Counted from the first letter of the stretch, positions 25,401-33,727 are shown. The stretch: 64,000 nucleotides of DNA from Fimbriimonadaceae bacterium (GCA_020850355.1 JADZEX010000018.1:124001-188000), one strand, 5' to 3'. The notes: a model not told the origin generated them from the sequence alone. Program-made: numbers and translations.

Positions 25401-27828
25401 TGGCGTCCGAGACGAAGGTCGCCCGGAGCGCACTGCTCAGGAAGGTATTGGCCTGCGTGCCGTTCTTGGTGAGCGCCCAGGCGATGTCCTGGCCGGTCAC
25501 GAAGAGCCGCCCGCCGGATCCCTGGAAGCTGGTCAACGCGCTCTGGACGTCCGCATCCAGGAGGGTGCCGGGATGCACGAAGAGGTTCCCGGTGTAGGGG
25601 GCCACCCAGACCACCATGCGGTCCGCGTCCTGCGCCGGGACGGGACTGCCGGAGGGCTGCGTCAGGGGCAGCGGCGCATAGGCGTTGTAGGTGGAGGCAT
25701 CGACCGGGCCGCGGCAGAGCACCCGCCAGACCGCCAGCCGGTCAGCCTGGGCCGGACCGCCGAACGGCTGCAACCCGCCAAGCCGTTCGCAGAAGGCCTC
25801 ATCACCGGTGGTGTAGCCAAGTGGTGGGTTGAAGCTGACCCCTCCGAAGTAGGGGTTGGCAAACCGATGCACCGTCGGCGGATTGGCGCCGACCAACTGG
25901 AAGCCCGGCAGGCCCGCCTGGGTCAAGCTGTTGTCGTCGTCGGTGCCGAAGTACCAGTGTTCGGTCGGCAGGGCCGCCGGCCAGAAGCGGTTGAGCGTGG
26001 TCTGGTCGGTCCCGGCAAAGTCCGCGACCTGGAACTTCTGGCCGCAGGCGTAGTCGCTGACGAACAGAATCTTGCGCGTCAGGTCCAACTGCCGGGCCGT
26101 GAAGCCAGTGACGTGGTCGTAGCCGATCACGTGGAACGGTGCGGCGAAGCCCTGTTGCATCCCCCGGAGCGGGTTGTCGCCCCCGCCCGGCCGGCTGTTG
26201 CGCCCGAGGTCCAGGTCGACCGGCACGTTGCCGCGGCTGTCGAACGGGACGATGTCCAGGTAGTAGTCTTCGGCCGCTGGCGGTACGACCCAGTCCGCGG
26301 AGTAGACCATGTCGCCGCCGACGTCGTCGCCATGGCTGCCGTCATCATACAGCCGGATGCCCACCACGTTGCGCACCCAGTTGACCAGGGAGGCGCGCGT
26401 GATGGTCAGGCTGGTTGGGTCGATGGCGCCGTAGGTCGTTGGGTTGACGACCAGTTGCTCGCACTCGATGTTGAGGAAGCCCATCGCGACGCGATCGCCG
26501 CCGCTGGAGTTGATCACGCCCTGGTTGCCACCGTCGCCGGTGATCGTGGCACTGCGTTGGAACACCGGTCGCTCGGCGTACCGCACGACGGCGTAGACTT
26601 CGGCCACGCCACTGCCGATGTCGAAGACCGGCGCAGCGATCTTGACGGTCGCACCGGGGAAGGTCTTCTGCGGCGTGACGCTCGGCAGCGCCGCTTCCAG
26701 GCCATCGCTCAGGATCGGCGGCGAGAAGTCGAAGATGGCGATGGTGTAGAGCTCGTAGTTGCCCGCCTGATTGCCGGTGTAGACGCAGTAGTTCTGCGTC
26801 GCGGACTGCTGCGGCAGGGCGAACGGTTCGCTCTGGTCCCCCGGCGAGGTCCCGCTGAGGTCACTGAAGACGATGTCGCCGGTGCCACTGATGCTGTCGC
26901 CGTCGCCGTCGACGACCTTCACATCGCTGCTCGGGTTGCCCTCGTCGTCGGCGTAGAGCACATGGTAGTTTTGGTTGTAGACCCCGACCTGGCCCGTCAC
27001 CGTGGCGATGTCGGCGTTGATGGTGGTCCCGGTGACGTTGACCCAGGCCGGCTCGGTCTGGTCGCCAACCCCGCCGACGACCTTGGTCCAGGTGTTCTCA
27101 GCCACCGCCGCCCCGCCCGGGCCGGGGATCGAGGTGACCATGTAGACATCGTAGGCGCCGTCGCGCTCGCTGGCGAACAGGATCCGCCCCGACTCCGGGA
27201 ACCAGGCCGGCGCGAGGTTGTTGAAGGGGGTATCGGTGACCCGCTGCAGGACCCGGTTGTTGGGGTCGACCGCAATCCAGTAGATGTTGGTCGCCAGGTC
27301 GGCGCCGATCCGCGCGGCGAAGGCCAGCCGGGCGCCGTCGAAGCTGAAGGCCAGCCCGGTCGGCGTGCCGACCTGGTCGCTGACGAGGCTCTCGACGTTG
27401 GTGCGCAGGTTGCGAATGTAGATGGCGCTGCCGCGGACGTAGGCCAGCTCGGTGCCGCCCGGGCTCCAGGCCGGATAGCGCTCGTCGCCAGACAGGTTGG
27501 AGATCACCTTCGGCGTGAAGGCGGCCCCGCTGTCGGGATGCGAGCCGTCCCGGCGGCAGGTGTAGATGTCGTAACTGCCGGCGCGGTTCGAGGCGAAGGC
27601 GATCACGGTGCCGTCGGGCGACCAGCAGGCATCGCGATCATCACCCGCGCTGCGAGTGATGTTGACGTCGGGCGTCGGCGGAGTCCCCGCCTGGCGTCCG
27701 GCCGGTCGACTCGCCGCCGGCCGCATCCAACTCGGACCGTCTGGCCCGATCGGCTGCCGGGCCCCGGCTGCCGTGGCCGCCAGCACCAGCATCAAGCCCC
27801 AGCACTGCCGCCCTTGCCTCACGCGCAT
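22477..27828 (-). CDS. Giant exported protein: TolB-type propeller, CarboxypepD_reg repeats, shared C-terminal module (member 3)
   Basis: 1783 residues, first gene of the cluster. Signal peptide to about 23. A WD40-like/PD40 propeller (about 50-290) has typical TolB repeats (SPDGTVIAFASNRAGSYDIY, YPAWSPGGTELAYV, ILFASERDGAYDVYMV). The middle (about 290-940) is beta-rich and unassigned, with GGRLFVTGQDIAWAL and other secreted-enzyme-like pieces but no identifiable active site. Four carboxypeptidase-regulatory-like domains follow (about 975-1340; LLGKVVGPDGATPVGGVTVV, GTIYGTVRDTSGAARSG, GRLAGTVRGNNSPVSGAG, GSLVGQVTLQGSSEAVGG). From about 1354 comes the shared module (SAPFDYTSSAPDLQTL, HPDWGRYADQYVSDVRG) and the FlgD-like end (WDGRDEQGRPVPNGAYR, last residues QYRR). 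GGAGGT precedes the ATG. Confidence 0.8.
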   Translation of the reverse strand: MRVRQGRQCWGLMLVLAATAAGARQPIGPDGPSWMRPAASRPAGRQAGTPPTPDVNITRSAGDDRDACWSPDGTVIAFASNRAGSYDIYTCRRDGSHPDSGAAFTPKVISNLSGDERYPAWSPGGTELAYVRGSAIYIRNLRTNVESLVSDQVGTPTGLAFSFDGARLAFAARIGADLATNIYWIAVDPNNRVLQRVTDTPFNNLAPAWFPESGRILFASERDGAYDVYMVTSIPGPGGAAVAENTWTKVVGGVGDQTEPAWVNVTGTTINADIATVTGQVGVYNQNYHVLYADDEGNPSSDVKVVDGDGDSISGTGDIVFSDLSGTSPGDQSEPFALPQQSATQNYCVYTGNQAGNYELYTIAIFDFSPPILSDGLEAALPSVTPQKTFPGATVKIAAPVFDIGSGVAEVYAVVRYAERPVFQRSATITGDGGNQGVINSSGGDRVAMGFLNIECEQLVVNPTTYGAIDPTSLTITRASLVNWVRNVVGIRLYDDGSHGDDVGGDMVYSADWVVPPAAEDYYLDIVPFDSRGNVPVDLDLGRNSRPGGGDNPLRGMQQGFAAPFHVIGYDHVTGFTARQLDLTRKILFVSDYACGQKFQVADFAGTDQTTLNRFWPAALPTEHWYFGTDDDNSLTQAGLPGFQLVGANPPTVHRFANPYFGGVSFNPPLGYTTGDEAFCERLGGLQPFGGPAQADRLAVWRVLCRGPVDASTYNAYAPLPLTQPSGSPVPAQDADRMVVWVAPYTGNLFVHPGTLLDADVQSALTSFQGSGGRLFVTGQDIAWALTKNGTQANTFLSSALRATFVSDASSDVVNQTVQSGQLRRDFTNAGGLNAIERAVYPQMPADRNPIIDDLYPDFYRWSLWHGEYHPPSAGDSLLRINAGWFGGGPNWAGDGCPNGWFIDDITATNGATASLNYSNGGATAMLRHIDSGTGSRLIYCAFPFESWRNNYRYYSGYEPNTNYVICHNSRVETMTNISDYLRTGGLLGKVVGPDGATPVGGVTVVARQGFLPTGQIMSTTTSLNDGTYLLRGLSTGNYSMYVVSSEYTADHRPYQPVFGGQISQDSDLTIRLLRFDTGTIYGTVRDTSGAARSGASITVTLQTTATNPLVYPAPGDPPLLTDNNGNYSINVPGGTYTVKATLAGFGSVSQTDVVVVPGDQVQVDLTLQPAPGRLAGTVRGNNSPVSGAGIAVLRNGLAVATATTNAGGQYGLDLGAGTYDVVVTAAGFQQGRSDGAVVTSDQTTTVDFTLQAVPPGSLVGQVTLQGSSEAVGGVNVNLVGGGAVLQTVTSAASFTVADGATYNYRFDNVPAGTYDVAISARGYSAPTRTAITVASSAVTRDVNFSLQPLHTFIAGLSMTSAPFDYTSSAPDLQTLIDDDSNAATNLKMAAYDTLGRRYIYYPNQPANTFKLGTGYFLRLSRNVPLTTEGIRAPEVGNGFDIQLLAGWNLIGHVYDFPVDLFGCKVLFQGQELTLQEAAARGLVNASLYTLNFGQYQQVFRLDPYTAYWVRAFQNVQLRVPPTALRSVTTARSTRQAATPESWLAQIQAQAGELQASASFGVAADAGQVYDRHDRAAPPAPPEQAFLQLSFPHPDWGRYADQYVSDVRGRGSSQRWLLEVRCDQAGVPVELSWPQLGASVPGDQRVLLEDLATGQRRSLRHTGSYRYDSAAGGRRQFAVVVEPATDRPRILQAGFSGGRGSGGQITWTLSAPLDLTVEIRGAAGAVVRRLSATGRAAGSGGLNWDGRDEQGRPVPNGAYRIVLVGLSPTGEQVREVRTIQYRR

Positions 27829-28155
27829 GGCAGACCTCCATCACCCGCGCACCAAGCCGTGTCGTACCGCTCGACAGGGGCGTGACGCGTTCGGGTCGAG
27901 GGTCCCGCGGCCTGGGGGGGAGCGAACCGCGGTGCCGACCGGTTGGCGGCCGGTCGGCGGACACCCTCGGAGCTGTCTGCCCGAACGTTGATCATGTTCC
28001 CGAGTCGCGAGCCCTTCTAAACCTGTCGCCAAGACCGTCGTTCCACACGGCGGGTGGGAGCCGCAGGGTTAGACACCACGGCTGCGCTCAGGTCGCACCC
28101 GGCGCGGATCATTTTGAACCGATCCGCGCCGGTGGGCCCGCATTGGTTCCGCCGG
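27829..28155. other. Intergenic region upstream of the exported-protein cluster
   Basis: 327 bp between the giant exported protein and the S1-protein gene, both on the minus strand. It must hold the cluster promoter, but I could not place a convincing -35/-10 pair. The only clear element is the S1 terminator hairpin at 28099-28132. Confidence 0.6.
28099..28132 (-). terminator. Terminator hairpin after the S1-protein gene
   Basis: A 12-bp perfect stem (CCGGCGCGGATC with GATCCGCGCCGG) around a 10-base loop, 24 bases past the S1-protein stop on the minus strand. Stem strength and position support termination; no long U-tract. Confidence 0.7.
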
Positions 28156-29775
28156 TTAGTTCTCCGCCCCTTCGGCCGTCTCCTCTGTCGACTCCGACTT
28201 CGCCGCGCCGCTGCCGGAATCCTCCGCGAAGAGGCCGCGCAGCTTGTCACCGAGCAGATCCCCCAGCGTCCGCCGGGCGGGCGGCGACTGGTCGCTGACG
28301 GTGAACTCGCGGTCGCGGTCGTCGTCGCGGTCGCGGTCGCGCCGGCGGTCGCGCCGGCTGGCCTGCTGCGGGCGGGATTCGCCGCGGTCGTCCTCGTCGT
28401 CGCCGTCGGCGCGCTGCCGGTCGCTGTAGCGCCCGCGGGCCAGCGGCACGCGCTGGCCGCCGCCACCCCGCGAGCGGTCTTCGCCGCCCTCGCGCCGCTC
28501 GGCGCCGGGGGTGCTGGCCAGCATCAGATGCATCTCGCGCTCGGCGCAGATCAACCGCTCGATGCGGACCTCGACCTCGTTGCCGAGCTCGTAGGGCGAA
28601 GCGGCTGGAGCGGCCTCGGCCGGCGCCTCGGAGACCACCTCCACCGCCGCTGCGACGACCGCCTCGCCCTCCGGCGCGGCGACCTCGGCGGCGGCCTCCG
28701 CAGCGACCTCGCCGACGACTTCGGCGGCGACCTCGGCGGGCGGCTCGGCGACCGGCGGCGCGGCGGCCTCGGCGAGCAGCGCCGGGCGCTGGTCGTCGGG
28801 CAGCGGCACGAACATGTCGACGCCGACCGGCAGGCGCACCACCAGGCCGTCGGACAACTGCCGCGTGATCCGGACGCGCAGCGTCTGGTTCTCGCGGTAG
28901 ATCTTCGGAATCTCCCGCCACGGGTCGGCCTGCAACTGGCGTAGCCCGAGCGAGATGCGGTTCTCGTCCTTGTTGAGCTTGAGAACCATCACCTCACACG
29001 GCTCGCCGACGCGCAGCATCTCGCCGGGATCGTCGATCCGGTTCCAGGACATCTCGCTGATATGCAGCAGCCCGTCGACGCCGCCGATGTCGACGAACGC
29101 GCCGAAGTCGGTCAGCCGGCGGACCACGCCGCGGCAGACCTTCCCTTCGCGCAGCGCTTCGAGGGTCACCGCGCGCTCCGCGGCGCGCTCTTCTTCGACC
29201 ACCGAGCGGTGCGACAGAACCACCCGCTTGCGCTTCCGCTCGACCTCGATCACCCGCAGTCGGAGCGTCTGGTCGATGTACTTGTTGAGGTTCCGCGGGC
29301 GCCGCACGCTGACGTGCGAGGCCGGCACGAAGCCCTGGCCGTAGAGCCCGAGATCGACCAGCAGGCCGCCCTTGACGGCGTCGATCACGCGGGCCTCGAG
29401 GACCTCGCCCTGCTCCTGTTTGACAATGATGTCTTCCCAGGCCCGCTCGGCATCGGCCAGCCGCTTGCTGACGATCAGTTGCCCGTCGTCATCGTGCCGC
29501 GCCACGCAGACCTGGACCCGCCCACCGACGGTGATCTCATCCCGGATCACGTCGATTTCGGGCTTCGGAATCATGCCCTCGGACTTGGTGCCCACGTCAA
29601 CCATGGCGCACTGGTCGGTGATCTGGACCACGACGCCTTCGACGAGATCGCCTTCGCGCAGCTCCTGGAGCGGCTTGGCGGCCTCGTACTGGGCCATCAG
29701 TTGATCCATCGTCAGCATCATGTCCTCGCCATCGCCGGCCGGCGCGTCGAGCACATCGTCACGGTCATTGCTCAT
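28156..29775 (-). CDS. rpsA: S1 RNA-binding-domain protein (ribosomal protein S1 homologue) with split last domain
   Basis: 539 residues. Three good S1 domains: about 40-105 (GDLVEGVVVQITDQCAMVDV), 125-195 (GLLVDLGLYGQGFVPASHV) and 215-283 (GKVCRGVVRRLTDFGAFVDI). A fourth begins at about 303 (DGLVVRLPVGVDMFVPLP), is interrupted by about 60 residues rich in Ala, Glu and Val, and resumes at about 405 (LGNEVEVRIERL). The C-terminal tail is Arg/Asp/Gly-rich and probably disordered. In bacteria S1 recruits mRNA to the 30S subunit. The start at 29775 has only a weak ribosome site, as is common for S1 genes. It has its own strong promoter and a leader of about 157 nt, which leaves room for autogenous control. 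Confidence 0.9.
   Translation of the reverse strand: MSNDRDDVLDAPAGDGEDMMLTMDQLMAQYEAAKPLQELREGDLVEGVVVQITDQCAMVDVGTKSEGMIPKPEIDVIRDEITVGGRVQVCVARHDDDGQLIVSKRLADAERAWEDIIVKQEQGEVLEARVIDAVKGGLLVDLGLYGQGFVPASHVSVRRPRNLNKYIDQTLRLRVIEVERKRKRVVLSHRSVVEEERAAERAVTLEALREGKVCRGVVRRLTDFGAFVDIGGVDGLLHISEMSWNRIDDPGEMLRVGEPCEVMVLKLNKDENRISLGLRQLQADPWREIPKIYRENQTLRVRITRQLSDGLVVRLPVGVDMFVPLPDDQRPALLAEAAAPPVAEPPAEVAAEVVGEVAAEAAAEVAAPEGEAVVAAAVEVVSEAPAEAAPAASPYELGNEVEVRIERLICAEREMHLMLASTPGAERREGGEDRSRGGGGQRVPLARGRYSDRQRADGDDEDDRGESRPQQASRRDRRRDRDRDDDRDREFTVSDQSPPARRTLGDLLGDKLRGLFAEDSGSGAAKSESTEETAEGAEN
28309..28357. repeat. Short tandem GGTCGC repeat coding the Arg/Asp-rich S1 tail
   Basis: Repeated GGTCGC/GTCGTC units, encoding alternating Arg and Asp in the S1-protein tail. 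Such tracts can change length by slippage in steps that keep the frame. Confidence 0.7.
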
Positions 29776-29938
29776 GCCAACTCACTCTGTGGACCGGCTC
29801 GCAGCCGGGATGCGTTCTGCGCAGACTCCCGCCCGGGGTGGTCGTCGCGCCCAGGCACACTCCTGGCAGCGCAGCAACTAGTCCGGGGACTCGGTAGAAC
29901 GAACTCCGAGATGTGGGGCGACCCTCCGCAGTCGCCGG

Positions 29939-29967
29939 AGTATAGCATAGCGCAAGAGGATTGTAAA
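29939..29967 (-). promoter_or_regulatory. Sigma-70 promoter of the S1-protein gene
   Basis: On the minus strand TTTACA (29967-29962), 17-bp spacer, TATACT (29944-29939). It is in an unusually AT-rich stretch of the 213-bp gap after polA, and predicts a leader of about 157 nt. Confidence 0.8.
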
Positions 29968-29988
29968 CTGCCGATCTGCGCTGCGGCG

Positions 29989-32637
29989 CTAGTCGCCGGG
30001 CAGCTCCTGGAGGGCGCCCCAGCGCTCCCCGACGGCCACCTTGACCTCCAGCGGGACATCCAGCTCGGCGGCCTGGCACATCGCCTGGCGGACCAGCCGG
30101 GCGGCCGCCGGGGCGGCCGCGGCGGGGGCTTCCAGAAGCAGTTCGTCGTGGACCTGCAAGAGCAGCCGGACGCCTGGCGCCTGCGTCGGCAGCAGCTCCG
30201 CCAGGCGCAGCATAGCGCGCTTGATGAGGTCGGCGGCGGCGCCCTGGATGGGCATGTTGATGGCGGCCCGCTCGGCGCCCTGCCGCACCGCCGGGTTGCC
30301 GGCCCGCAGGTTGGCGAGCGGGCGGCGGCGGCCGAAAATGGTCTGCACCCAGCCTTGCTCGCGGGCCCGGGCGATGGTCTCGACGGCGTACCGTTTGACG
30401 TTCGGGAAGCGTTCGAAGTAGGCCTCGATCAGGGCCTGCGCCTCGCCGCGGCTGAGGTCCAGGCGTTGCGCCAGGCCGTGGGCGCCGATCCCGTAGGCGA
30501 CGCCGAAGTTGAGCACCTTGGCCATCCGGCGCTGGGCGCTGCTGACGGCCTCGGGCGGCACCCCGAAGATGGCGGCCGCGGCGGTGGCGTGGATGTCCTC
30601 CCCGCGGCGGAAGGCCTCTTTGAGGGTGGCGTCGGCGGCGACGTGGGCGAGCACCCGGAGCTCGATCTGGGAGTAGTCGGCGGCGATCAGCAACTGTCCC
30701 GGGGCGGCCCGGAAGAGGTTCCGGAAGCGGGGGCCCCAGTCGCCGCGGATCGGGATGTTCTGCAGGTTCGGCCGCGCCGAGCTGAGCCGCCCGGTGGCGG
30801 TGCCGGTCTGGTCCAAGACGGTGTGGATCCGACTTGTCGCCGGGTCGGTCAGCGCCAGCAGGACTTGGGTGTAGGTCGACTGCAGCTTGGTCAGCTCGCG
30901 GTACTCCAGCAGGTGGTCGATCACCGGATGCAGGGTCCGCAGCTCGGCGAGGGTGGCGGCGTCGGTGGAGTAGCCGGTCTTGGTCTTCCGCCCGGCCGGC
31001 AGGCCGAGCGTCTCGTAGAGCAGCACGGCCAGTTGCTTCGGCGAGTCGACGTTGAGGTCGGGCCCGGCGGTTTGGCGCACGGCGGCCTGTGCGGCGGCGG
31101 CGGCGGTGCCGAGTTCGGCGTCGAGCGCCGCGACGGCCGGCAGGTCGACCGGCACGCCAGCCGCCATGATCGCGGCCAAGAGCGGCGCCAGCGGCAGTTC
31201 CAGCTCCTGGTAGATCGTCAGCAGGTGGGCCGCGACGAGCTCCTCGCGCAGCAGCGGTTCGACCCGCAGGGCGCAGTCGGCGGCCGCGCAGGCCCGCCAG
31301 GCGCCGGGATCGGGGTGCCCCGCGGGCGGCTCGCCGGGCGGCCCGGCGAGGTGGCGCGCGGCCAGCCGCAGGGGCTCTCGGTCGGTCCGTTCGGGGTCCA
31401 GCAGCCAGGCCGCCAGGCGCAGGTCGCCGCGGACCTGGGCCAACTCGGCGGCGGCCGCGCCGAACTCGCGATAGAGCGGCTGCAGGTCCGCGGCGACGAC
31501 GGCCCGGCCGGCCCGCAGCGCGGCCCGGACCGTCTCCAGGCGGGCCGCTTCGGGGCCGCCGACCGCCTCGGCGAAGAGCCCCAACTGGCGCCCGCCGGGG
31601 GGGGCCAGGGGCAACAGCCAGGCGTGCTGCGGGGAGGTCGCCACGGCCAGCCCGGGCTGGTCCTCGCGCCAGGCCAGCCCGACCACCGGGGCGGCTGCGA
31701 CGGCGGCCGCGACGCTGGCGGCCTGGGCGTCGCTGCTGACGGTCTGGTAATGGACCCCGCTGGGCGGGGTGGTCACCCGGATCGTCAGCCGGCGGGCGAG
31801 CTGGTGCAGTTCCAAGCGGGCCAACAGCTTCGCGGCGGCGCCCTCGTCGGCGTCGCGCCGCCGCAGGTCGGCCGGGCCGAGCGGCACCGGGGCGGTGCGG
31901 CAGACCGTCGCCAGATCGCGGCAGAGGCGTGCCGTGGCGGCTTCGGCGCGGAGGGTCTCGCCCTTCTTGCCGGGGATCTCGGCGACGTGGGCCAGCAGGT
32001 TCTCGAGGTCACCGTACTGCTGCAGCAACGCGCTGGCGGTCTTCTCGCCGATCCCGCGGACCCCGGGCAGGTTGTCGCTCTTGTCGCCGACCAGGCCCTT
32101 CCAATCGGGCAGCCGCAGCGGTGGGACGCCGAACCGTTCGAGCACCGCGGCGGGGGTGAAGCGGTGGATCTCGCCGACCCCGCGGGCCTGGGTGGCCAAG
32201 ACGGTGACGCGCTCGTCGACCAGTTGGCAGAGGTCGCGGTCGGCGGTCACGATGCCGACCTGGTAGTCGTCGCGGGCGAGTGTCGCGAGGGTCGCCAGGA
32301 TGTCGTCGGCCTCATACCCCGGCAGCCGCACGACCGGCCAGCGCAGCGCCGTCGCCAGCTCCTCGACCAGTGGGAACTGCGCGATCAGGGCCGGGTCGAG
32401 CGGATCGCGGTGGGCCTTGTAGGGCTCGAAGGCGGTGTGCCGGAAGGTCGGCTCGGGCGTGTCGAAGGCCAGCCCCAACGCCGCCGGGCGCTCGTCTTCG
32501 AGCAACCGCAGGAGCATCTGGGCGAAGCCGAAGACGGCCCCGGTGGGCGTCCCGTCCCGCGTCGTGAGCGGCCCGACGGCGTGGAAGGCCTGGTGGATCA
32601 GGCTATGGGAGTCGACCAGCAGCAGCAGCTCAGCCAT
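29989..32637 (-). CDS. polA: DNA polymerase I, 3'-5' proofreading site degenerate
   Basis: 882 residues, normal length. N-terminal 5'-3' exonuclease/flap domain (about 1-290) with YEADDIL, TADRDLCQLV and GLVGDKSDNLPGVRGIGEKT. The middle domain (about 310-470) keeps the exonuclease fold length but lacks its acidic residues: where FDTET is expected it reads VVGLAWREDQPG. C-terminal polymerase domain has motif A (LIAADYSQIELRVLAH), motif B (RRMAKVLNFGVAYGIG) and motif C (LLLQVHDELLLEAP). It should therefore polymerise and remove RNA primers but not proofread, like the Thermus enzyme. The ATG follows the sppA stop after one base (TGAGATG), so the two genes are co-transcribed. Confidence 0.97.
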   Translation of the reverse strand: MAELLLLVDSHSLIHQAFHAVGPLTTRDGTPTGAVFGFAQMLLRLLEDERPAALGLAFDTPEPTFRHTAFEPYKAHRDPLDPALIAQFPLVEELATALRWPVVRLPGYEADDILATLATLARDDYQVGIVTADRDLCQLVDERVTVLATQARGVGEIHRFTPAAVLERFGVPPLRLPDWKGLVGDKSDNLPGVRGIGEKTASALLQQYGDLENLLAHVAEIPGKKGETLRAEAATARLCRDLATVCRTAPVPLGPADLRRRDADEGAAAKLLARLELHQLARRLTIRVTTPPSGVHYQTVSSDAQAASVAAAVAAAPVVGLAWREDQPGLAVATSPQHAWLLPLAPPGGRQLGLFAEAVGGPEAARLETVRAALRAGRAVVAADLQPLYREFGAAAAELAQVRGDLRLAAWLLDPERTDREPLRLAARHLAGPPGEPPAGHPDPGAWRACAAADCALRVEPLLREELVAAHLLTIYQELELPLAPLLAAIMAAGVPVDLPAVAALDAELGTAAAAAQAAVRQTAGPDLNVDSPKQLAVLLYETLGLPAGRKTKTGYSTDAATLAELRTLHPVIDHLLEYRELTKLQSTYTQVLLALTDPATSRIHTVLDQTGTATGRLSSARPNLQNIPIRGDWGPRFRNLFRAAPGQLLIAADYSQIELRVLAHVAADATLKEAFRRGEDIHATAAAAIFGVPPEAVSSAQRRMAKVLNFGVAYGIGAHGLAQRLDLSRGEAQALIEAYFERFPNVKRYAVETIARAREQGWVQTIFGRRRPLANLRAGNPAVRQGAERAAINMPIQGAAADLIKRAMLRLAELLPTQAPGVRLLLQVHDELLLEAPAAAAPAAARLVRQAMCQAAELDVPLEVKVAVGERWGALQELPGD

Positions 32638-32638
32638 C

Positions 32639-33676
32639 TCAGTGGGCCGTCAGGCGCGGGGCGCCGACCGGGCAGACATACCAGATCGGCGGCACCGTCC
32701 CCGGGGCTGGCAACCCGCCCAGGGCGGCGGCGGGCAGCGCGCCAAGGGCGCCGGACTGCCGCGCCTGGCTGGTTGCCAGCAGTTCGTCGAGCAGGCTGCC
32801 GCTGCCGTACCGCAGCAGGTTCGGCTCGGCGCTGGCCGGCAGCTTGGCGAGTTGCTGGGCCAGCTTGACGGCGTCCCAGAAGCCCCCCAGGGAGTCCACC
32901 AGGCGGACCTGCTTGGCCTGCTCCCCGGTGTAGACGCGGCCCTCGGCCAGCTTGCGGACCTGCGCCTCGGGCAGCCGGCGGCCGCGGGCGACATCCTTCA
33001 CGAACTGGTCGTAGGTGTTGTTGATCAGGGCCTGCAGCAGCGCCCGTTCGGCGGCGGTCATCGGCCGCTCCAAGGAGCCGACGTCCTTCCACTTGCCGGC
33101 CTTGATGGTGGCGGGCTTGACGCGAATCCACTCCAGCAGGCCGGAGATGTCGTACCCCGCCATGATCACGCCGATGCTGCCGGTGAGCGTCGAGCGGTTG
33201 GCGACAATCTGGTCGCAGGCGGCGGCGACGTAGTAGCCGCCGCTGGCCGCGAGGTCGGCCATCGAGGCCACGAAGGGTTTGCGAGTCGCCTCGCGGGCGG
33301 CCAGGATGGCCTCGAAGATCTCCTGGCTGGCCGCCGCCGAGCCGCCGGGGGAGTTGATCCGAATCACCACGGCCTTGACGTTCTTGTCTTTGGCGGCTTT
33401 GCGGATCAGCTCGACGGTCTTCTCGCCGCCGCCGCTGCTGCCGCCCAGCAGGCTGCTCTCGCCACCGGCGGTGATCAGGCCGGAGAGCGGAATCACGGCA
33501 ATCCGGTCGCGTCCCAGGGCGCCCCCGCCGGCGCCGCCGCGGCCCGACCCGGCGAGGGTCACCAGGGCGACCAGCAGACTGAAGCCGAGGAAGCCGAACA
33601 GCGCCACGCCCAGCACGACCAGCAGCAGGGAGCGCGGGCGGCGGGGCGGGCGACCGGGGGGCGGTGGTGACGTCAT
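32639..33676 (-). CDS. sppA: Signal peptide peptidase SppA (S49 family, short bacterial form)
   Basis: 345 residues. A single N-terminal membrane anchor (LLLVVLGVALFGFLGFSLLV) and one S49 domain. Visible motifs: VVIRINSPGGSAAAS, the nucleophile region DLAASGGYYVAAACD (Ser) and the Lys-containing TIKAGKWKDVGS. It degrades remnant signal peptides in the cytoplasmic membrane, as a homo-oligomer with one domain per chain. The start at 33676 has AGAGGA upstream and directly precedes the anchor; the longer frame adds only basic residues. The gene is followed by polA with one base between. Its upstream region contains a hairpin and a -10 box overlapping that of the divergent rhomboid-like gene. Confidence 0.92.
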   Translation of the reverse strand: MTSPPPPGRPPRRPRSLLLVVLGVALFGFLGFSLLVALVTLAGSGRGGAGGGALGRDRIAVIPLSGLITAGGESSLLGGSSGGGEKTVELIRKAAKDKNVKAVVIRINSPGGSAAASQEIFEAILAAREATRKPFVASMADLAASGGYYVAAACDQIVANRSTLTGSIGVIMAGYDISGLLEWIRVKPATIKAGKWKDVGSLERPMTAAERALLQALINNTYDQFVKDVARGRRLPEAQVRKLAEGRVYTGEQAKQVRLVDSLGGFWDAVKLAQQLAKLPASAEPNLLRYGSGSLLDELLATSQARQSGALGALPAAALGGLPAPGTVPPIWYVCPVGAPRLTAH

Positions 33677-33727
33677 CGCAATCCTCTGGCGACCGCTTCG
33701 CCGTCGCGGGCCGCGGCTCCTGCGCCA

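Noticed and set aside
26125-26138. GATCACGTGGAAC as a degenerate parS
   Set aside because: Too many mismatches in both arms, and inside a coding region far from the other sites.
29062-32868. Open frame of 1268 codons on the plus strand
   Set aside because: Antisense to the S1-protein gene and polA; no domain, biased composition.
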